A DNA stretch of 64,000 nt from Strongylocentrotus droebachiensis (GCA_035222895.1 JAVYIG010006362.1:55204-119203), one strand, 5' to 3'. Positions 36,892-49,025 are shown, counted from the first letter of the stretch. Notes: generated by a model from the sequence alone, not told the origin. Numbers and translations: made by a program.

Positions 36892-37159
36892 CTCTGAAAC
36901 AGAAGACGAAGATGATGACACAGAAGATGACGACAGTGAAGAATACGATAGCGACGGTAGTTTTGATGATGACGTCGATGATGACGATGAAGATGATGAT
37001 GATGATGATGATGATGATGACTTATGGACTGATATGGAAGAATGTTACAAGATCCTCTTCAACTGCCACAATGTCCTCTCCAAGCTACATTGCAGAGAGA
37101 GAAGGCACGCTCTCACTTGGCCAATATCGACCATGCGGCAGGCAGCCTTGCTAAGCTGA
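36892..37159 (+). CDS. Gene 1 terminal coding exon: acidic tail and stop
   Basis: The acceptor is ttttccatgttgcatgtag. Two bases from the previous exon plus C make Asn, giving KAS-N-SETEDEDDDTEDDDSEE and an Asp run encoded by a GAT repeat (about 36983-37020). It then reads LWTDMEECYKILFNCHNVLS and KLHC. The open frame ends with RRHALTWPISTMRQAALLS and TGA at 37157. One alternative frame at the very end reads KARSHLANIDHAAGSLAKLM before a stop, and looks more like a helical C-terminus. A two-base difference in the AGAGAGAG run at about 37092 would switch frames. The coding nature up to KLHC is well supported; the last 19 or so residues are uncertain. Confidence 0.75.
36983..37020. repeat. GAT trinucleotide run coding for Asp
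   Basis: GATGAT units in the terminal coding exon of gene 1 encode the poly-Asp run. Length variation between alleles would keep the frame. Confidence 0.85.
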
Positions 37160-38200
37160 TGTAGCCATCATCGATCATCGACTTCCATATCAATGTCCTA
37201 CTCATCATCCTTGTCAACTTTGCATGCCCTTAGCCTACCAAGCTTGCCACTTCTATAGATTTACATTATAATTTTAAGACTGCATCTATATTCTGCATGA
37301 ACTCCTTGTTCAAAGAAAGGTATGTTTACATATTTTGCATTTATATTATAAGCTGATTTCTGTCTTAGTCAACAAAGATAGAAATCAAACAAAAATTAAG
37401 ACTTTGATGGATTCTTTATGGTCTCAAAAGCAGTTGAATTTAGGCAAAAGTATGGAACATTTATTACAATATTTTTTATTTATTTGCAAGTTGTGTTCAG
37501 TTAATCGATTGCAAAAGTAACCATGCACTACATTTATATCACCAGTCCAGAGTACTTCATATCACTTTGAGAATGATGAATTTCCAGAATTTGATATTGT
37601 AGAATCATTGATGTTCAATTTACTTACCGGTAGTTATTGATTCTCTCTCCATAATCACTTTTGTCCCTCATAGAGTCTGAAGAAACACCTGGAAACACAA
37701 GACTACACCAGCCTTGTTTGGGATTCACCACTGCTTGATGAACATGACTGGAATCATGTGACTAGCATGTCACATGACCTGTCATGTGATGAGGCAACAT
37801 CAGTGCTGATGAAATGGCTGTCAGCCCACTTATAATCTTGCAGCTTTGGAAGGCACCTGACATCACTGTTATGTCTCATGACCAAGAATCGGCACTAATG
37901 ATGAAAATGATGAACATGCCGGGATTTCCTGCGCTATACGAGATCTGATGCTGATAATATTGATACATCTTTTGACGTTTATTTGATTTATGCACTGTAC
38001 ATGACAGAATCAATATTTTTCTCAAGTCATTTATAGTGTTTGTATTCAAGAAACAGATCTTTTGAAGAAGAAAAGTTTGTAAATGCTTGCTTGTGGCCAC
38101 CAAAAATGTTTTCATTATGATTACCGGCCGGTAGATTCTGTGAACACAAGGCATCTGGTTCTGTATATGTTCACTAAATGATTTAGTTGCTAAGAGAACA

Positions 38201-38315
38201 GGGCATCCTTTTATGAAACCATAATTTTACAAGTTTGCCAATTTCCCATTGAAATGCTTGTAGTACAAGTAACATGTGTTGGCAAACTGATGGTTTCATG
38301 AAATGATCCATGCCC
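38201..38315. mobile_element. GGGC-ended fold-back element 3
   Basis: Left end GGGCATCCTTTTATGAAACC; the right end in reverse complement is GGGCATGGATCATTTCATGA, then AACC. The interior holds AAGTTTGCCAA and TTGGCAAACT, also inverted. About 115 bp in the gene 1 3' UTR. Confidence 0.7.
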
Positions 38316-38845
38316 AGACCCTTTGAGATAAGGGTGTTCATGGTGATGAAGATAGCACATGATCATGCTGACTTTATGATGGAGACCAATTGATCAGGGG
38401 CGTTGAACCGAATTGTTTGGAAGGGGGATGGTAGGGTATCTGCCCTCCGAAGGAGTTTGGCTGCATGTTTTATACACTGAATTCTCACCGATCAGTGTTT
38501 GCCCCCTCCCCCTCCAGATGGTGGACCAATGCCCCTGAAGTTGATGTTGGGATCTTGATTGTGAATATGAGACAGTTTGATGATGATGGTGATGATGATG
38601 ATGGCTTCTTGTAGCGCAGCAGTATCTGCTTCTGCTGATATGTTGCATATCGCCAACTCCCCATTTGACAAGGAATTGCTTCGACTGTATTACTACACGT
38701 ATGGTTAAAGAGTTCAAATCAACAGATATAGAAAGTGATTTCTGACAATTAAGTATTGATAGATACGTATGCCAGTTGTACTGCCTTCACGCTGCTGGAA
38801 AAGAAAAGTTATGAATATGGAAAACAAAGCCATTGTTTTTTGTCT

Positions 38846-39770
38846 CGCCTGCGTAGCAAAAAGCGAGACATAGGCGCCGCTTTTCCGGTGACGGCGACGG
38901 CGGCGGCGGCGGCGACGGGGTCAACATCAAAAACTTAACCTAAGGTTAAGTTTTTGAATTTTTGATATAATTTTCAAAGTATAAGTTCTTAGTCAATGAA
39001 ACTTTGACTATAGGGTAATCAAGTATCCCCAATCATGTGAGTAGAATTTCAGATCACAAAGTCAAGGTCAAAGGTCATTTCAGGTCAACAGACTTGGACT
39101 ATGTTGTAGCATCATCATCGAAAACTTAACCTAAGGTTAAGTTTTTGAATTTTTGATATAATTTTGAAAGTATAAGTTCTTAGTCAATGAAACTTGGACT
39201 ATAAGGTTATCAAGTCTCCCCAATCATGTGAGTAGAATTTCAGGTCACTAAGTTAAGGTCAAAGCTCATTTAAGGTCAACAAACTTAGACTTTGTTGTGG
39301 CATCAACATCAAGATTTTCAAAATGCTTCTTCTTCGTTATTTTTCAACCGATTTTGATTCTGATTGTTTCATATGATAGGGCTAGGAGGGGGATTCAAAA
39401 TTTCTACACAGAATCATGAAATTAATTATCTATGCTAATTTATGCAAATTTATTAGAAATCACACAAAAAGGCTTCTTCTCCTTCATTTCTCGACCGATT
39501 TTGATTTGGTTTGCTTTATATCGTAGAGCTAACTTTGGTACACTAAGCTTCTACACAGAATTTTGAAATTGTTCTCCATTAATTAATTATGGTAATTTAT
39601 GCAAATTTATTCCAAAAATTGCTTCTTTTCCCTCATTTCTTGACCGATTTTGATTTGGTTTGCCTTATCTGGTAGAGCTAAATTTGGAACACTAAACTTC
39701 TACACAGAATTGTGAGATTTTGCTCCATTGATTATTTATGGTACTTTATTATGCAAATGAAATGAAATTA
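38846..39770. repeat. Composite dispersed repeat (GCGAGACATAGGCGCCGC head, two tandem parts)
   Basis: The head (about 38840-38930) contains TCTCGCCTGCGTAGCAAAAA, GCGAGACA and a GGCGACGGCGG run, unlike the AT-rich surroundings. Next come two about 188 bp units (38931-39117 and 39119-39305), each starting with palindrome AACTTAACCTAAGGTTAAGT. Then three diverged units of about 135 bp (39317-39770) share TTGACCGATTTTGATTTGG, TTCTACACAGAAT and TTATGCAAAT. Head sequences of this type are, to my knowledge, dispersed in echinoderm genomes. No coding capacity. Confidence 0.75.
39065..39077 (+). promoter_or_regulatory. DR1 nuclear-receptor-like site in repeat unit 1
   Basis: AGGTCA-A-AGGTCA, a perfect direct repeat with one-base spacing, followed by another half site (AGGTCA, 39083-39088 region). 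The second repeat unit has the altered AGGTCAAAGCTCA. Function is not shown by sequence. Confidence 0.5.
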
Positions 39771-40025
39771 TGTCCCTTCCAGGGCATCAAATATTTATTT
39801 TTTGACCATTTCAAAAGTGTACCACATAAAATTTACGATATTTGTTGTTTCGAGATGCGGATGAGCGCTACGTCATTGATGTTCTGGTTTATCATATTGA
39901 ATTGCGTTATGCAGGCGAGACCGCCGAGAGCGTTTCCCTTGTTTAAGCAGAAAATTGATCTAAATATTTTGAAGTAAATTTGAGCTGTTTTGGTCAGGTC
40001 TTCTCTTGACACTTCACTTGTAGAC

Positions 40026-40084
40026 AGTCAGAAAGGCTTTAATCCATGTATGCTTTGACATTGGGTTAATGCCTTTCTGGTTTG
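40026..40084. repeat. Hairpin-family copy C
   Basis: Left arm CAGTCAGAAAGGCTTTAATC; the right arm in reverse complement is AACCAGAAAGGCATTAACCC. It lies in the gene 1 3' UTR, upstream of the first AATAAA. Confidence 0.75.
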
Positions 40085-40938
40085 TAGTATATGATATGCA
40101 CATACTCTCGTCATCATGCTAATGTAATCATTGTAATATAAATATTTGAAAAGGTTATGAAACTTGTGTATAAATCGGATCTTAATAAACTTGTTCCTGT
40201 ATCGCTGTCAAAGCTTTTTGAAATGTAGCTGTTTCATGAAGCGATATTTTACATACCAGAAAGAGTGTATTTTGAAAAAATTACTTTTATCAATGTATTG
40301 GTGTTGAATTTATTGAATTGTCATATTATGTAAATATATCTGAAGCAATAATTATACATAACTCCCATCCATTTGTATTCATCAAAAGTACATTTTTATA
40401 AAAATTGGTGGTCGTTGTGTAAATTTGAAAGATTGTAAGTTTGAATTTTGTAAATTTTGTATATTTTGTAAAACGTCAGAAAGAATCGGTCATTTTGACC
40501 TCATAATGCATGACTCAGATACTTGAAGAGATTTTTAGGCCCTTAACTTTAATTAATAATATGATGAAAAAACAGGTTAATTGTTATTTTGTAAGTGTTT
40601 CCTTTGCTAAGGAGAACTTCATATAATGGATATGAAGTTTGAATACCGGTAGTGATTACTTGAAGCTAATAGTAAAAAAACCTAAGAAAAAGGGAGATAA
40701 TTGATGGAGGCAATTGAAGAGTCATTGACCAAATTAAATGTTTAATGTTATATTAGATAAGACATCTCATATTTTGTCAAACAAAGATTTTTTTTTCTGC
40801 TGTTCCTTTTTATTTAACAGTTCAAATTTTGTTATGTTTTATGATGTTATGTTGTGACAATAATTTGATGTATTTTCAAATGTATTGTCTGTTAGAAATC
40901 TTGCCTTTTACATTTCTTTTATTTTCATTGCTGTAAAA

Positions 40939-40944
40939 AATAAA
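40939..40944 (+). terminator. Candidate poly(A) signal of gene 1
   Basis: AATAAA follows a T-rich stretch and is followed by a second near match (AAAATAAAA). The earlier AATAAA at 40184 is an alternative for a shorter transcript. Confidence 0.35.
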
Positions 40945-40960
40945 TATATATAAAATAAAA

Positions 40961-43737
40961 ATCTATGCAATTTGCGTAAAACTGCTACCTCAAATCATGC
41001 AAACTTAATTGCGTTAAGTGATTGGAAAGTTAGCAACTTTGCTCCATGCTTACTTTTGAAAGTGAAGACTGTAAAGTATTTCACAATCTTGAAGAGCAGG
41101 TTCTTTGAAGCATTTGATTTTTTGTTGTTTGTTCTACAGAGAAATGTTATTCAAATTCTGAAACTAGTAAAAGACGGTGAAGATTTTATTTTGCATATAT
41201 TATTTACTCTGAAATGTATACAACTTATGAGAAGGAAATGTGATTCTATCGTTGACTTTACTTTTGTTTACCTTTTTGTTCACATTTATTGACACCAGTT
41301 AAACCAGTGCCTGTATTTGAAAGTGCCTTTGAACGTTTAGGACAGAATATATGCAATTTTTAAAGTTATGATTAAAATAAAATGCAGGATAGCTGAGGAA
41401 GAGGTAATACAAACTAGCAGAAATATATTTTTATACATGCAATAGCTACAGATTGATTATTTAAGCAGTACTTTAGAATCTCAGAGGTTTATGATCTCAT
41501 GTTTGCTCAGCTTGTTTGTGTCAGGTGCTAATTAATGGTTTGTTGTAATTATAAACATTGTTACATGAAGATATTATTATTTTTAATGTATATTTTGTTT
41601 CTGATGATTGAATTTGGTATTATAGAGCATGATTTCTGATTGTGTGAATTTGATATGATTTAAGCCTCAGGAGGTTTAGTATTACTTAGTATTAATTCAA
41701 TGGAAAGATTCCGCTCACTTAGGAAAAAGTGCTCTCTTCAGTCCTCATCTCGATGCTGAACAGGCGTTGATGACTATTACCATAGAAGTACTAGAAGTAA
41801 AAGATCAGCTGGGCTACACTGATATTTAGCTGGTCATCGGAAGGTTGAATGTGCAAGAAAAGGGTACATACTGAAAGAGTAAATGCAAAGTTGAAGATTC
41901 ACAATGAATCAGAAGTGAAGGCATTTCTATTGAGGAGGGGCCGGGGGGGGGGGGGGGGGAGGCTGTAAATTTCTCCCTCCGGATATATTTTATCTTGGTT
42001 CTTTTTCTTATCGAGTCACTACTGAAGTCCCATCCAGTGGTCCACACAGGCTTTGGCACAGCAATTCACAACTTTTCTTGGTCATTCAATAGATATTCCA
42101 TTTGAAGATTGCAGAGGACAGACTGGGAATTCAATTGTCTGTTGATATTAATTCAGAATGGTGCTAAATCTTTATTCTTTAACCCAGAATTTATTCCTTC
42201 TGGTTCTCAATAGACCCCAAAAACGAAAGGTTCAGGAATATTTTGTAACAAATTTGAGGTAGAATTATGAAATCCAGTCTGTCAGGTCGTCATGTATTTA
42301 ATTGAAGTTTTTGCTCGTTTTGAAATTTTCATTTGTTTTGTCTCAAGATTTGTATTTTTGATCCATTTGTATGATCTTTACATTCATTTATTTGGTATTT
42401 ATTTAACTTTAGACATGATCAGGCCATGTCTTAGAAATTACAATATTGTAGGTTTATCTTTTTACCTCTGTTTTCTCTCTCTCTCATTTGTTGTTGCCAT
42501 GCCAATCTGTATATAATACTGTTCACCAAGAAGGCAAGTTGACTGTATATTTTAGGGCATGAGTTTATAAAAGTTTGAGAGGTGCATTGAGATGCTTTGA
42601 ACTCTATAAACAATCTTTTGTTTGTATGTACCTGTGTTCTAAATATATTTTATTCTCCTCATAATATCAGCCTAAGGCTGTCCAAACTAGATTTTTAAAA
42701 AGACAAGCAAATTTATTATAAGAAATTGTTTAACAGAATGTGGTTGTAATGGTTGACAAATGATTAGAGCATGTATTTGTTTCAGTTGTTCCCAATTTGG
42801 TGTCCAATCTCATTGTATCCTAGTATATATGTTATATTGTTAGGACAGCTTGATGCAGACAAGAACCAGATACAGAGAACTATATTGTACCATCAGCAGT
42901 CATTGAAAATGTTCTGGTGATAATTACTTCATTTGGCTGCTAATAGCCAGAAAGGGATTGATATATACCTTTTATTAGAGAGTTAATGTCTTCCTGATTC
43001 TATCTAGGTTGAGATAGGTTGCGCAATGGTGTTACATCTACGCTTTACATGTTGCCGAGTACATACCGCATGTATAAAGCAACAAGAAATACCTTCCTTT
43101 TGAGAATAAAAAAGGGTTTAAGGTGGACTTCAAAGTTCATACATTTTGCTTCTAAATCATATTAATTTGTATCCACTGAAATCAAGGTATAAATTATCAT
43201 CACAATTTAAGGCTTAGTGCAAGTTATTGTTAAGCTTATATATAAAGCATGCTCTTCCATCTTTAATACCAGTGATTAGGAGTTACATTATGAATATATT
43301 TGTTAATGCACTTTGTGTCTTAAACCGTGAATTGGAGCGAAATAGTATATATTTTATTGACATCTACTGGGCACTTATGTAGTAATTTGAGATAAATGTG
43401 CTTCACAGAGAATATGACCAATTGTGTGGATTGCTTTATTTCTGCTGCTGTGTAGGCCTACAAGAGTACAAGTCATTGGCTGCCAACAAGAAAGCCATCG
43501 GCCTTGTCGAGGCTGATGAAAAATTCCATATATTTTAAGTGTAGTGCCAACAAAGTTATCAGAGAGAGAGAGGATGGCGAGATGAAGAGAAACATGGGGA
43601 GATTTAAAGAGAGAGAGAGATGGAAAGATGGAGCAATTGAGAGATAAAGAGGAAGATGGGGAGAGAGAGAGGTAGAGGTAGGGCCAAGTCCAAACAATAA
43701 ATAACACAAGAACAGAATAAATTCACACATGAAATTC
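40961..43737. other. Intergenic region between the convergent gene ends
   Basis: AT-rich, no coding frame of note. Holds a G run (41943-41960), a possible relic of the hairpin family near 42151-42215 (CCTTCTGGTTCTCAATAGAC) and hairpin copy D at 42945-43000. GA-rich sequence lies at 43560-43680. Confidence 0.5.
42945..43000. repeat. Hairpin-family copy D (decayed)
   Basis: Left arm AGCCAGAAAGGGATTGAT and right arm AGAGTTAATGTCTTCCTGAT match the family core with several changes. Confidence 0.55.
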
Positions 43738-43743
43738 TTTATT
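43738..43743 (-). terminator. Candidate poly(A) signal of gene 2
   Basis: On the minus strand AATAAA (plus TTTATT) is followed by a GT/AC-mixed stretch. It is the last strong signal before GA-rich sequence. Other TTTATT sites between here and 49 kb mean shorter 3' ends are possible. Confidence 0.35.
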
Positions 43744-45436
43744 CAATAATTACTACCTCAATTAAAACCAAGAACAATACCACAATTTTGACTTAATCAA
43801 TTAAATACATATCCTCAAAACCATTTAAATTGCAAACAAATATGTAAGCATCTTGCTAAAGTGATAATGCAAAGATGGGGAAATCAACAGTGATGAAAAA
43901 TAATGCAAATCAATGACTCATTCAAATAAATCAACAATCAACAGACCATGGAGCTTTGTCCACAATCAATTTACATTCCTTTGAATTTGGCTAATAAAAT
44001 ATATCTTCCATGGAAGTATACTAAGCAAACTTTATATGCTAAATCTAATGTATTTGGGGAATATACATGTATTTGGGGAATATACATATATTTGTTGCAG
44101 GAAATACATTGATTAACTTACTAATCATGATTTGTCAAATGTATACTTGTAAGAAGTTAACATATAGGAGCTACTTGTCCATTAATAAATAATGTTATAT
44201 TACTTGATATGAATAAGTCCTAATTACTTTAAAATATGAACAAGTCTTAATTACTATATGGGAATCAGTAAAAATTACCATACGACATACAATGTATATG
44301 ACTGCCAGTAAGTAAAGAGTGAAGTAGAATTCATCCGTGTCATAACGACTTTAACTGGGCCTTAACAATTTTAAAATCTTGAGCAGAGGAGCTGAAACAA
44401 TCGAGTCAAAAAGGAGAGAATTTGGTGGAAAAAACATGTCAAATATAGCAAACGAGAAGGAGCACAAATATGCATGCATGCATGATGGCAAGGAGAAATA
44501 AGCAATTATTACTTAGACTTGCTTACCAGGCACTTGATTAAACACACTTTTATTTCTACTCCGAAAGTGTGTTGCAAGGTCAATAAACTTTTCACTTTCT
44601 CCTCTTCCTCATACATTTCAATCTGCAAGTACATTGACAAATTGCATTCTATATGTACATGTACATACAGTTACCCTTTTGGTGCTATTAATTGTTTAAA
44701 CTGCCAAATGTTTATATTGCATTTAATATTTTGGGACAACAAATGCTTGTTATTGTTTTGTTCTTCCATTTTCAGAATTCAGATCGAGATCCTCAATGCA
44801 ACATTAAGTTTTGAACAGAGAAAAGGAGCCACGATTAACAATTTTTCTCATAAATATTATTCTCAATGCTTGTGTGTAAACTTTGTGGCACTGTAACGGT
44901 TCAGTCTTAAGTTAGAATATTAAAATGTAGTACCAATATTTCCCTTTGCTTCTATCTGCAATTATATAATACATGAAAGATTTCAGAATGGTTATGAAGT
45001 CTACAAAGTGAATACATATATACCGACTAGGCACATCTATGTGTACATCAGTATGAATATAGATCTCAAATAACCGTCTACATATACAATGGTTTAAAAC
45101 TTAAAACTTAAAATGAACTACATCTTACAATTGTAAAAATACACTAAAGTTTATCCCACAGTTCAGAGTTCCCTCATAGTTTTGTTGAAAGCACATCCGA
45201 TTTGAATAAAACCCACATCTTTCAGTTCCTCTTTATAATATAATAAGCTCACTGCAAGAAGGTCTCAACTTCAATTTCAGAGATTGTGATATTAGCCTCT
45301 TTGAAATGGCCTCTCTAAATTTCTTTCAAATGATGGATCCCCTTTCAAAAAAAGACACAAATTCCATTTTTTTTTTAAATTTACAAAAAGATACCCACTT
45401 TAGAAAAAGATAACCACTTTACAAGAAGATAAATAT

Positions 45437-45513
45437 GGTCTGTTTGGAGCGAGAAGGGCATTAACTCTGTGTTAAAGTATATGAATTAACACCCTACTGG
45501 CTCCAAACAGACC
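45437..45513. repeat. Hairpin-family copy E (longest)
   Basis: A 77 bp element. Outer arms GGTCTGTTTGGAGC and GCTCCAAACAGACC pair perfectly. Inner arms AGAAGGGCATTAACTC and GAATTAACACCCTACT pair with a few mismatches. It defines the full-length form of the family. Confidence 0.88.
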
Positions 45514-45778
45514 TTATGTGTGAGGATCCTCTCTTTTTTCCTGCAGAACTGCAATAAAAGTAATAATTTGGACATCTTTATAAAGTTGTTTGTGCTTTAC
45601 AACAGGTCATACATGACTTCTAAGACACTTTAATATTACAAAGTGACCGGTGTTACTACAAACATGTTATTACAAGGCTATCTGTGTTAAAACACTTGAT
45701 CAATGAACAACAGTTTGAACTACCAGTAGGTCTCTTCTTGAGCATTCGCTAAAGATCACAAAAGGCCTGCTATACATC

Positions 45779-45892
45779 AGGGCTCATATTCATAACGCCT
45801 TACTATGCCTAGCTCATTGTGACTAACTCTGTACCATAGCCTATGTAAATTAGTCGATGACTAGCTTTGTGAGGTTTTATGAATATGGGGCT
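45779..45892. mobile_element. GGGC-ended fold-back element 4
   Basis: Left AGGGCTCATATTCATAACGC, right end in reverse complement AGCCCCATATTCATAAAACC. The interior carries GACTAACT/AGTCGATGACTAGCT. About 114 bp. Confidence 0.65.
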
Positions 45893-46770
45893 AGATCTTA
45901 ACAAGATTCCAAAGACTCTTTAAAACCAAGCAGACTTCAGAAAATAGACAAATGTACGGTAGCCAAATGTACATGTGGTTCTTTTACGTGCTTTAACAGG
46001 ACAGACAATGTAATAACAAACAAATACAACAACAACAACTGACAAGACAAGACAAGACAACAGGTGGAATGAAATAGATAAACATTACTAGTACATGTAC
46101 ATTTTGTGATTCGTCATCTGCTTTGACGACATATGCTCTGGGATATATTCCATGAAAGATAGGGGATTCAGGCTTGGTTAGCAATTGAGTTTCAGGTCAT
46201 CTTCAGGGCTAGGGTTAAGATTAGGGTTCAGGTTACATGCAGGTTTAGCATTGAGTCCAGGATTGAAGTTACAAACTTGCCCAGATATAGACAGCAGAAC
46301 AATTATTCCCAGAGCATACAACAATATTTATGAGGTGAGATAAGGAAAGGTGGTCTCTTCGGGATAATAAATTCTTGTACAAGGTGCACACATATTTCTT
46401 GTAAAACTGTATGGATAACAACTCTCAAAGTCCAAAGGCTGAAACAGTGAACTTTGGAACATGTTTTACAAGATTTTAAGAAAGGCAACTTGTCTCATAG
46501 AAAATCTAATCCATCTCCATACCTTGCAGAATCAAATCTACTCGTACATACCACAAACCATTACAAAATACATTTTAATTACATATAATTACAGTGACAA
46601 GATTATGAGAAAGTTGCATTATCAGCTTTTAAACATTTTCTACCAACTTACCTTTTAGACATATCTTCTACTTCACACGTTCTAGAAATAGACTTCATAA
46701 AATAAAAATAAAATACACTTTAATAATCCCTCTCCTTCAACTTTAGTATCAAAATCTTCAACATTACTGT

Positions 46771-46842
46771 CTGTCTGTTCAGAGCAAGGGTGTTAACTCT
46801 GACAAGTTTGTGAGTTAATGCCCTTCTGGCTCCAAATAGACC
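46771..46842. repeat. Hairpin-family copy F
   Basis: Left arm GTCTGTTCAGAGCAAGGGTG then TTAACTC; right arm GAGTTAATGCCCTTCTGGCT then CCAAATAGAC. Very close to copy E in its right half. Confidence 0.85.
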
Positions 46843-48829
46843 AAGTGTTTTATTTGATGGAAAACACAGGTCCATCGAACCCCTTTCACAAGTACAGTTA
46901 ATTCTAAGAATAAAAAGGAACTTTATTTTCTTTATACCATACAACCGAGCATAAAAAGGTGTACTGTACACAGGTCAATTGCACGTTATGTAAACATCAA
47001 ACTGTTAGAGTCCAAAGAAGCCACTATGTGAGACATTCAATGTATCATACATGTACTGTAGTCGAATATTGTAACATATAATGGATTCTGTCTTGAGCAT
47101 CTAAATCAAAGCAAGACCTCATTAGAATATTGCTTTAAATTTAGAACAAGCAAAGTTTTGGGAAGAAAAAACTTAACCCTGCACCGCCAAATTTGTGCTC
47201 ATTGTACATTGCGGTACTAGTTACCGCCCGTTATGACTAGAAAGTATTAAGTCCATGGAGTTAGCACCTTCTTACCATCATCTGATGACTTCATAATATC
47301 TTATGCCTCAAGTGTGAAATTGCATCTTGTTATTGTAGGAACACACATTACATATTTACTTATAATTTACGCACCGATCTATTGTTTATGCTCTCTTTCA
47401 AACACTATCTATTCAGTACTGTTCTATTAAATAGTGTTAAACACAGATCTTTTAAATGACTAATGAATATTCTACTATAGGTAAAGCAATGTTACATTGT
47501 ATGAATACGGTGGTTAGCCATATGATTGCACAAATCATGTTTTTGCTTACTTTAAAAACAATGAATAAGTTAGAATGACTTTATGTGAAAACTGTAACAT
47601 TACAATAACAAATTAATGACAATAAATGAAGAGAAAAACCTATGACTGACTAAACAAATACAAGTTAAATAGATAATATTAACTCAAGGAAAATACAATA
47701 CCAAAAAAAGTAATTTATATTAGTAACAGGGAATTCCAGAAAGAATAAGTGACAAATGTAATTTGCACTTACAAGTTTCCAAATGTACATGAACCAGTCA
47801 AAAAGAGATTAGTTGTTTAGTAACTGCTACAACTACAAGCCAAATAAAACAAGGAAATTAATGAAAATACATATTTTAATAGTGTTAAAGCTGGTATAGA
47901 CCATCACATTTTGTCTTCAACAAAATGGAATAGCAAGAGAAAGGAAATATATGCTACAATATCGTTGAGATGAAATGTAAATAAAGCAGAAACAGTACAT
48001 GCAAAAAATTATGCAGGCAGTAGAACATGCAATAGGAGTGTTAGTCAAAGTCATAAAAGTAGTTAGAATAGTATTCTTTTAAAAAGTACAGTCGGGCATG
48101 AAAGTTTACATACACTTGGAAATTTAAAAAATTACTCACATTCTCACAACTGCACTCATTCCTATCAGGAGTCACATACGTCTCAGAGTGATTATAAGTG
48201 ATGTACACTGTATATACTATACACTAAACAGAGACCAAACTTGTCTTTCATCCTAAAGTGACAAGTTGGCAGGATTTAGTAAAGTTGTGACAATGTATTG
48301 CTTTTCAAACCAGGTGTGTGTAAACATTCAGGCCCAACTGGACATTTAGCACTAATGAACATAATACATAATAGTAGAATCTAGTCTGTCTTGAAGTAAA
48401 TAGGAGTACATTTACCACTATAAGTTGACATAGTACACATAGAGAAAGCAGTACATGTAGAGAAAGTATACTTATAATACATGAATACTATACTGGGTAG
48501 TACTAGTTAAAGTACATATATACAGTACCAGAAAAGATGTAGCATGAAAGTACAAATAGTTGTTTGTTATAATTTTCACATGCACATTCCACTTAATAAA
48601 GGTAGAATTAGAAACAAACTATATATGCAAGTTAAGCTTTCACTCAAAAGAAAAACCAACAATAATGGATGGAAAACTTAAAGCGTCTGCTGAGGCCAGA
48701 ACAGTGTTACCGGGGGTAAGTTAAAAAGTTTCCATAGACTTAACACCTCTCAAACTCTCAGAAAAATGATGTACTACATGGAAATGGACATGCAATGTAT
48801 GGGTTACCGGTATATACAAAATGAAAAAG

Positions 48830-49025
48830 AACTCTATCAATTTAATCATAGAAAACAAATATTCTTGAATAAGATGAATGGATGGATGTAAAGATGTAAA
48901 TAAGAATACCATCAAAATTGGAAGATGAATGAAACTCATCAATTTAGTCATGAAAAGAAAACAATTATTCTTGAATAAAATGGATGGATGAATGAATGTG
49001 AAGATGCAAAAAAGAATACCATCAA
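48830..49025. repeat. Diverged tandem duplication, about 120 bp unit
   Basis: Two units share TCAATTTA.TCAT..AAA, ATTCTTGAATAA.ATG.ATGGATG, GA.AAGAATACCATCAA and ATTGGAAGAT. Confidence 0.75.

Larger units (their letters stand above)
12467..37159 (+). other. Gene 1 locus: large disordered coiled-coil protein with EWEKM motifs
   Basis: This is the span of the reconstructed exons of one plus-strand gene: 12467-12688, 14539-14670, 20977-21801, 25912-25947, 26511-26831, 31141-31355, 31879-32026, 33284-33369, 33715-36371 and 36892-37159. Every junction has AG/GT boundaries, and each donor phase fits the next acceptor (1,1,1,1,1,0,1,0,2), which is strong internal support. The first exon found starts in phase 1, so at least one coding exon lies upstream. 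The visible product is about 1,636 residues. It shows no enzyme domain, signal peptide or membrane segment. What is seen is three EFxxKLxEWEKM motifs, three coiled coils, long Lys/Glu/Ser/Arg-rich disorder and an Asp-rich tail. I do not recognise the family. A microtubule- or actin-linked scaffold is a guess from composition only. Confidence 0.85.
37160..40960 (+). other. Gene 1 3' UTR (probable)
   Basis: There is no coding frame after the stop at 37159. AATAAA signals stand at 40184-40189 and 40939-40944 and are plausible ends. A TGTAAATA element (Pumilio-type core) is at 40329-40336. The stretch contains a GGGC fold-back (38201-38315) and a repeat array from about 38846 to 39770, described separately. 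A cleaner acceptor-like site near 37672 (ttttgtccctcatag) leaves room for a further exon, so the UTR may be split. Confidence 0.45.

Noticed and set aside
38394..38717. Minus-strand frame with a His run
   Set aside because: His run is a GAT/ATG microsatellite read antisense within a 3' UTR.
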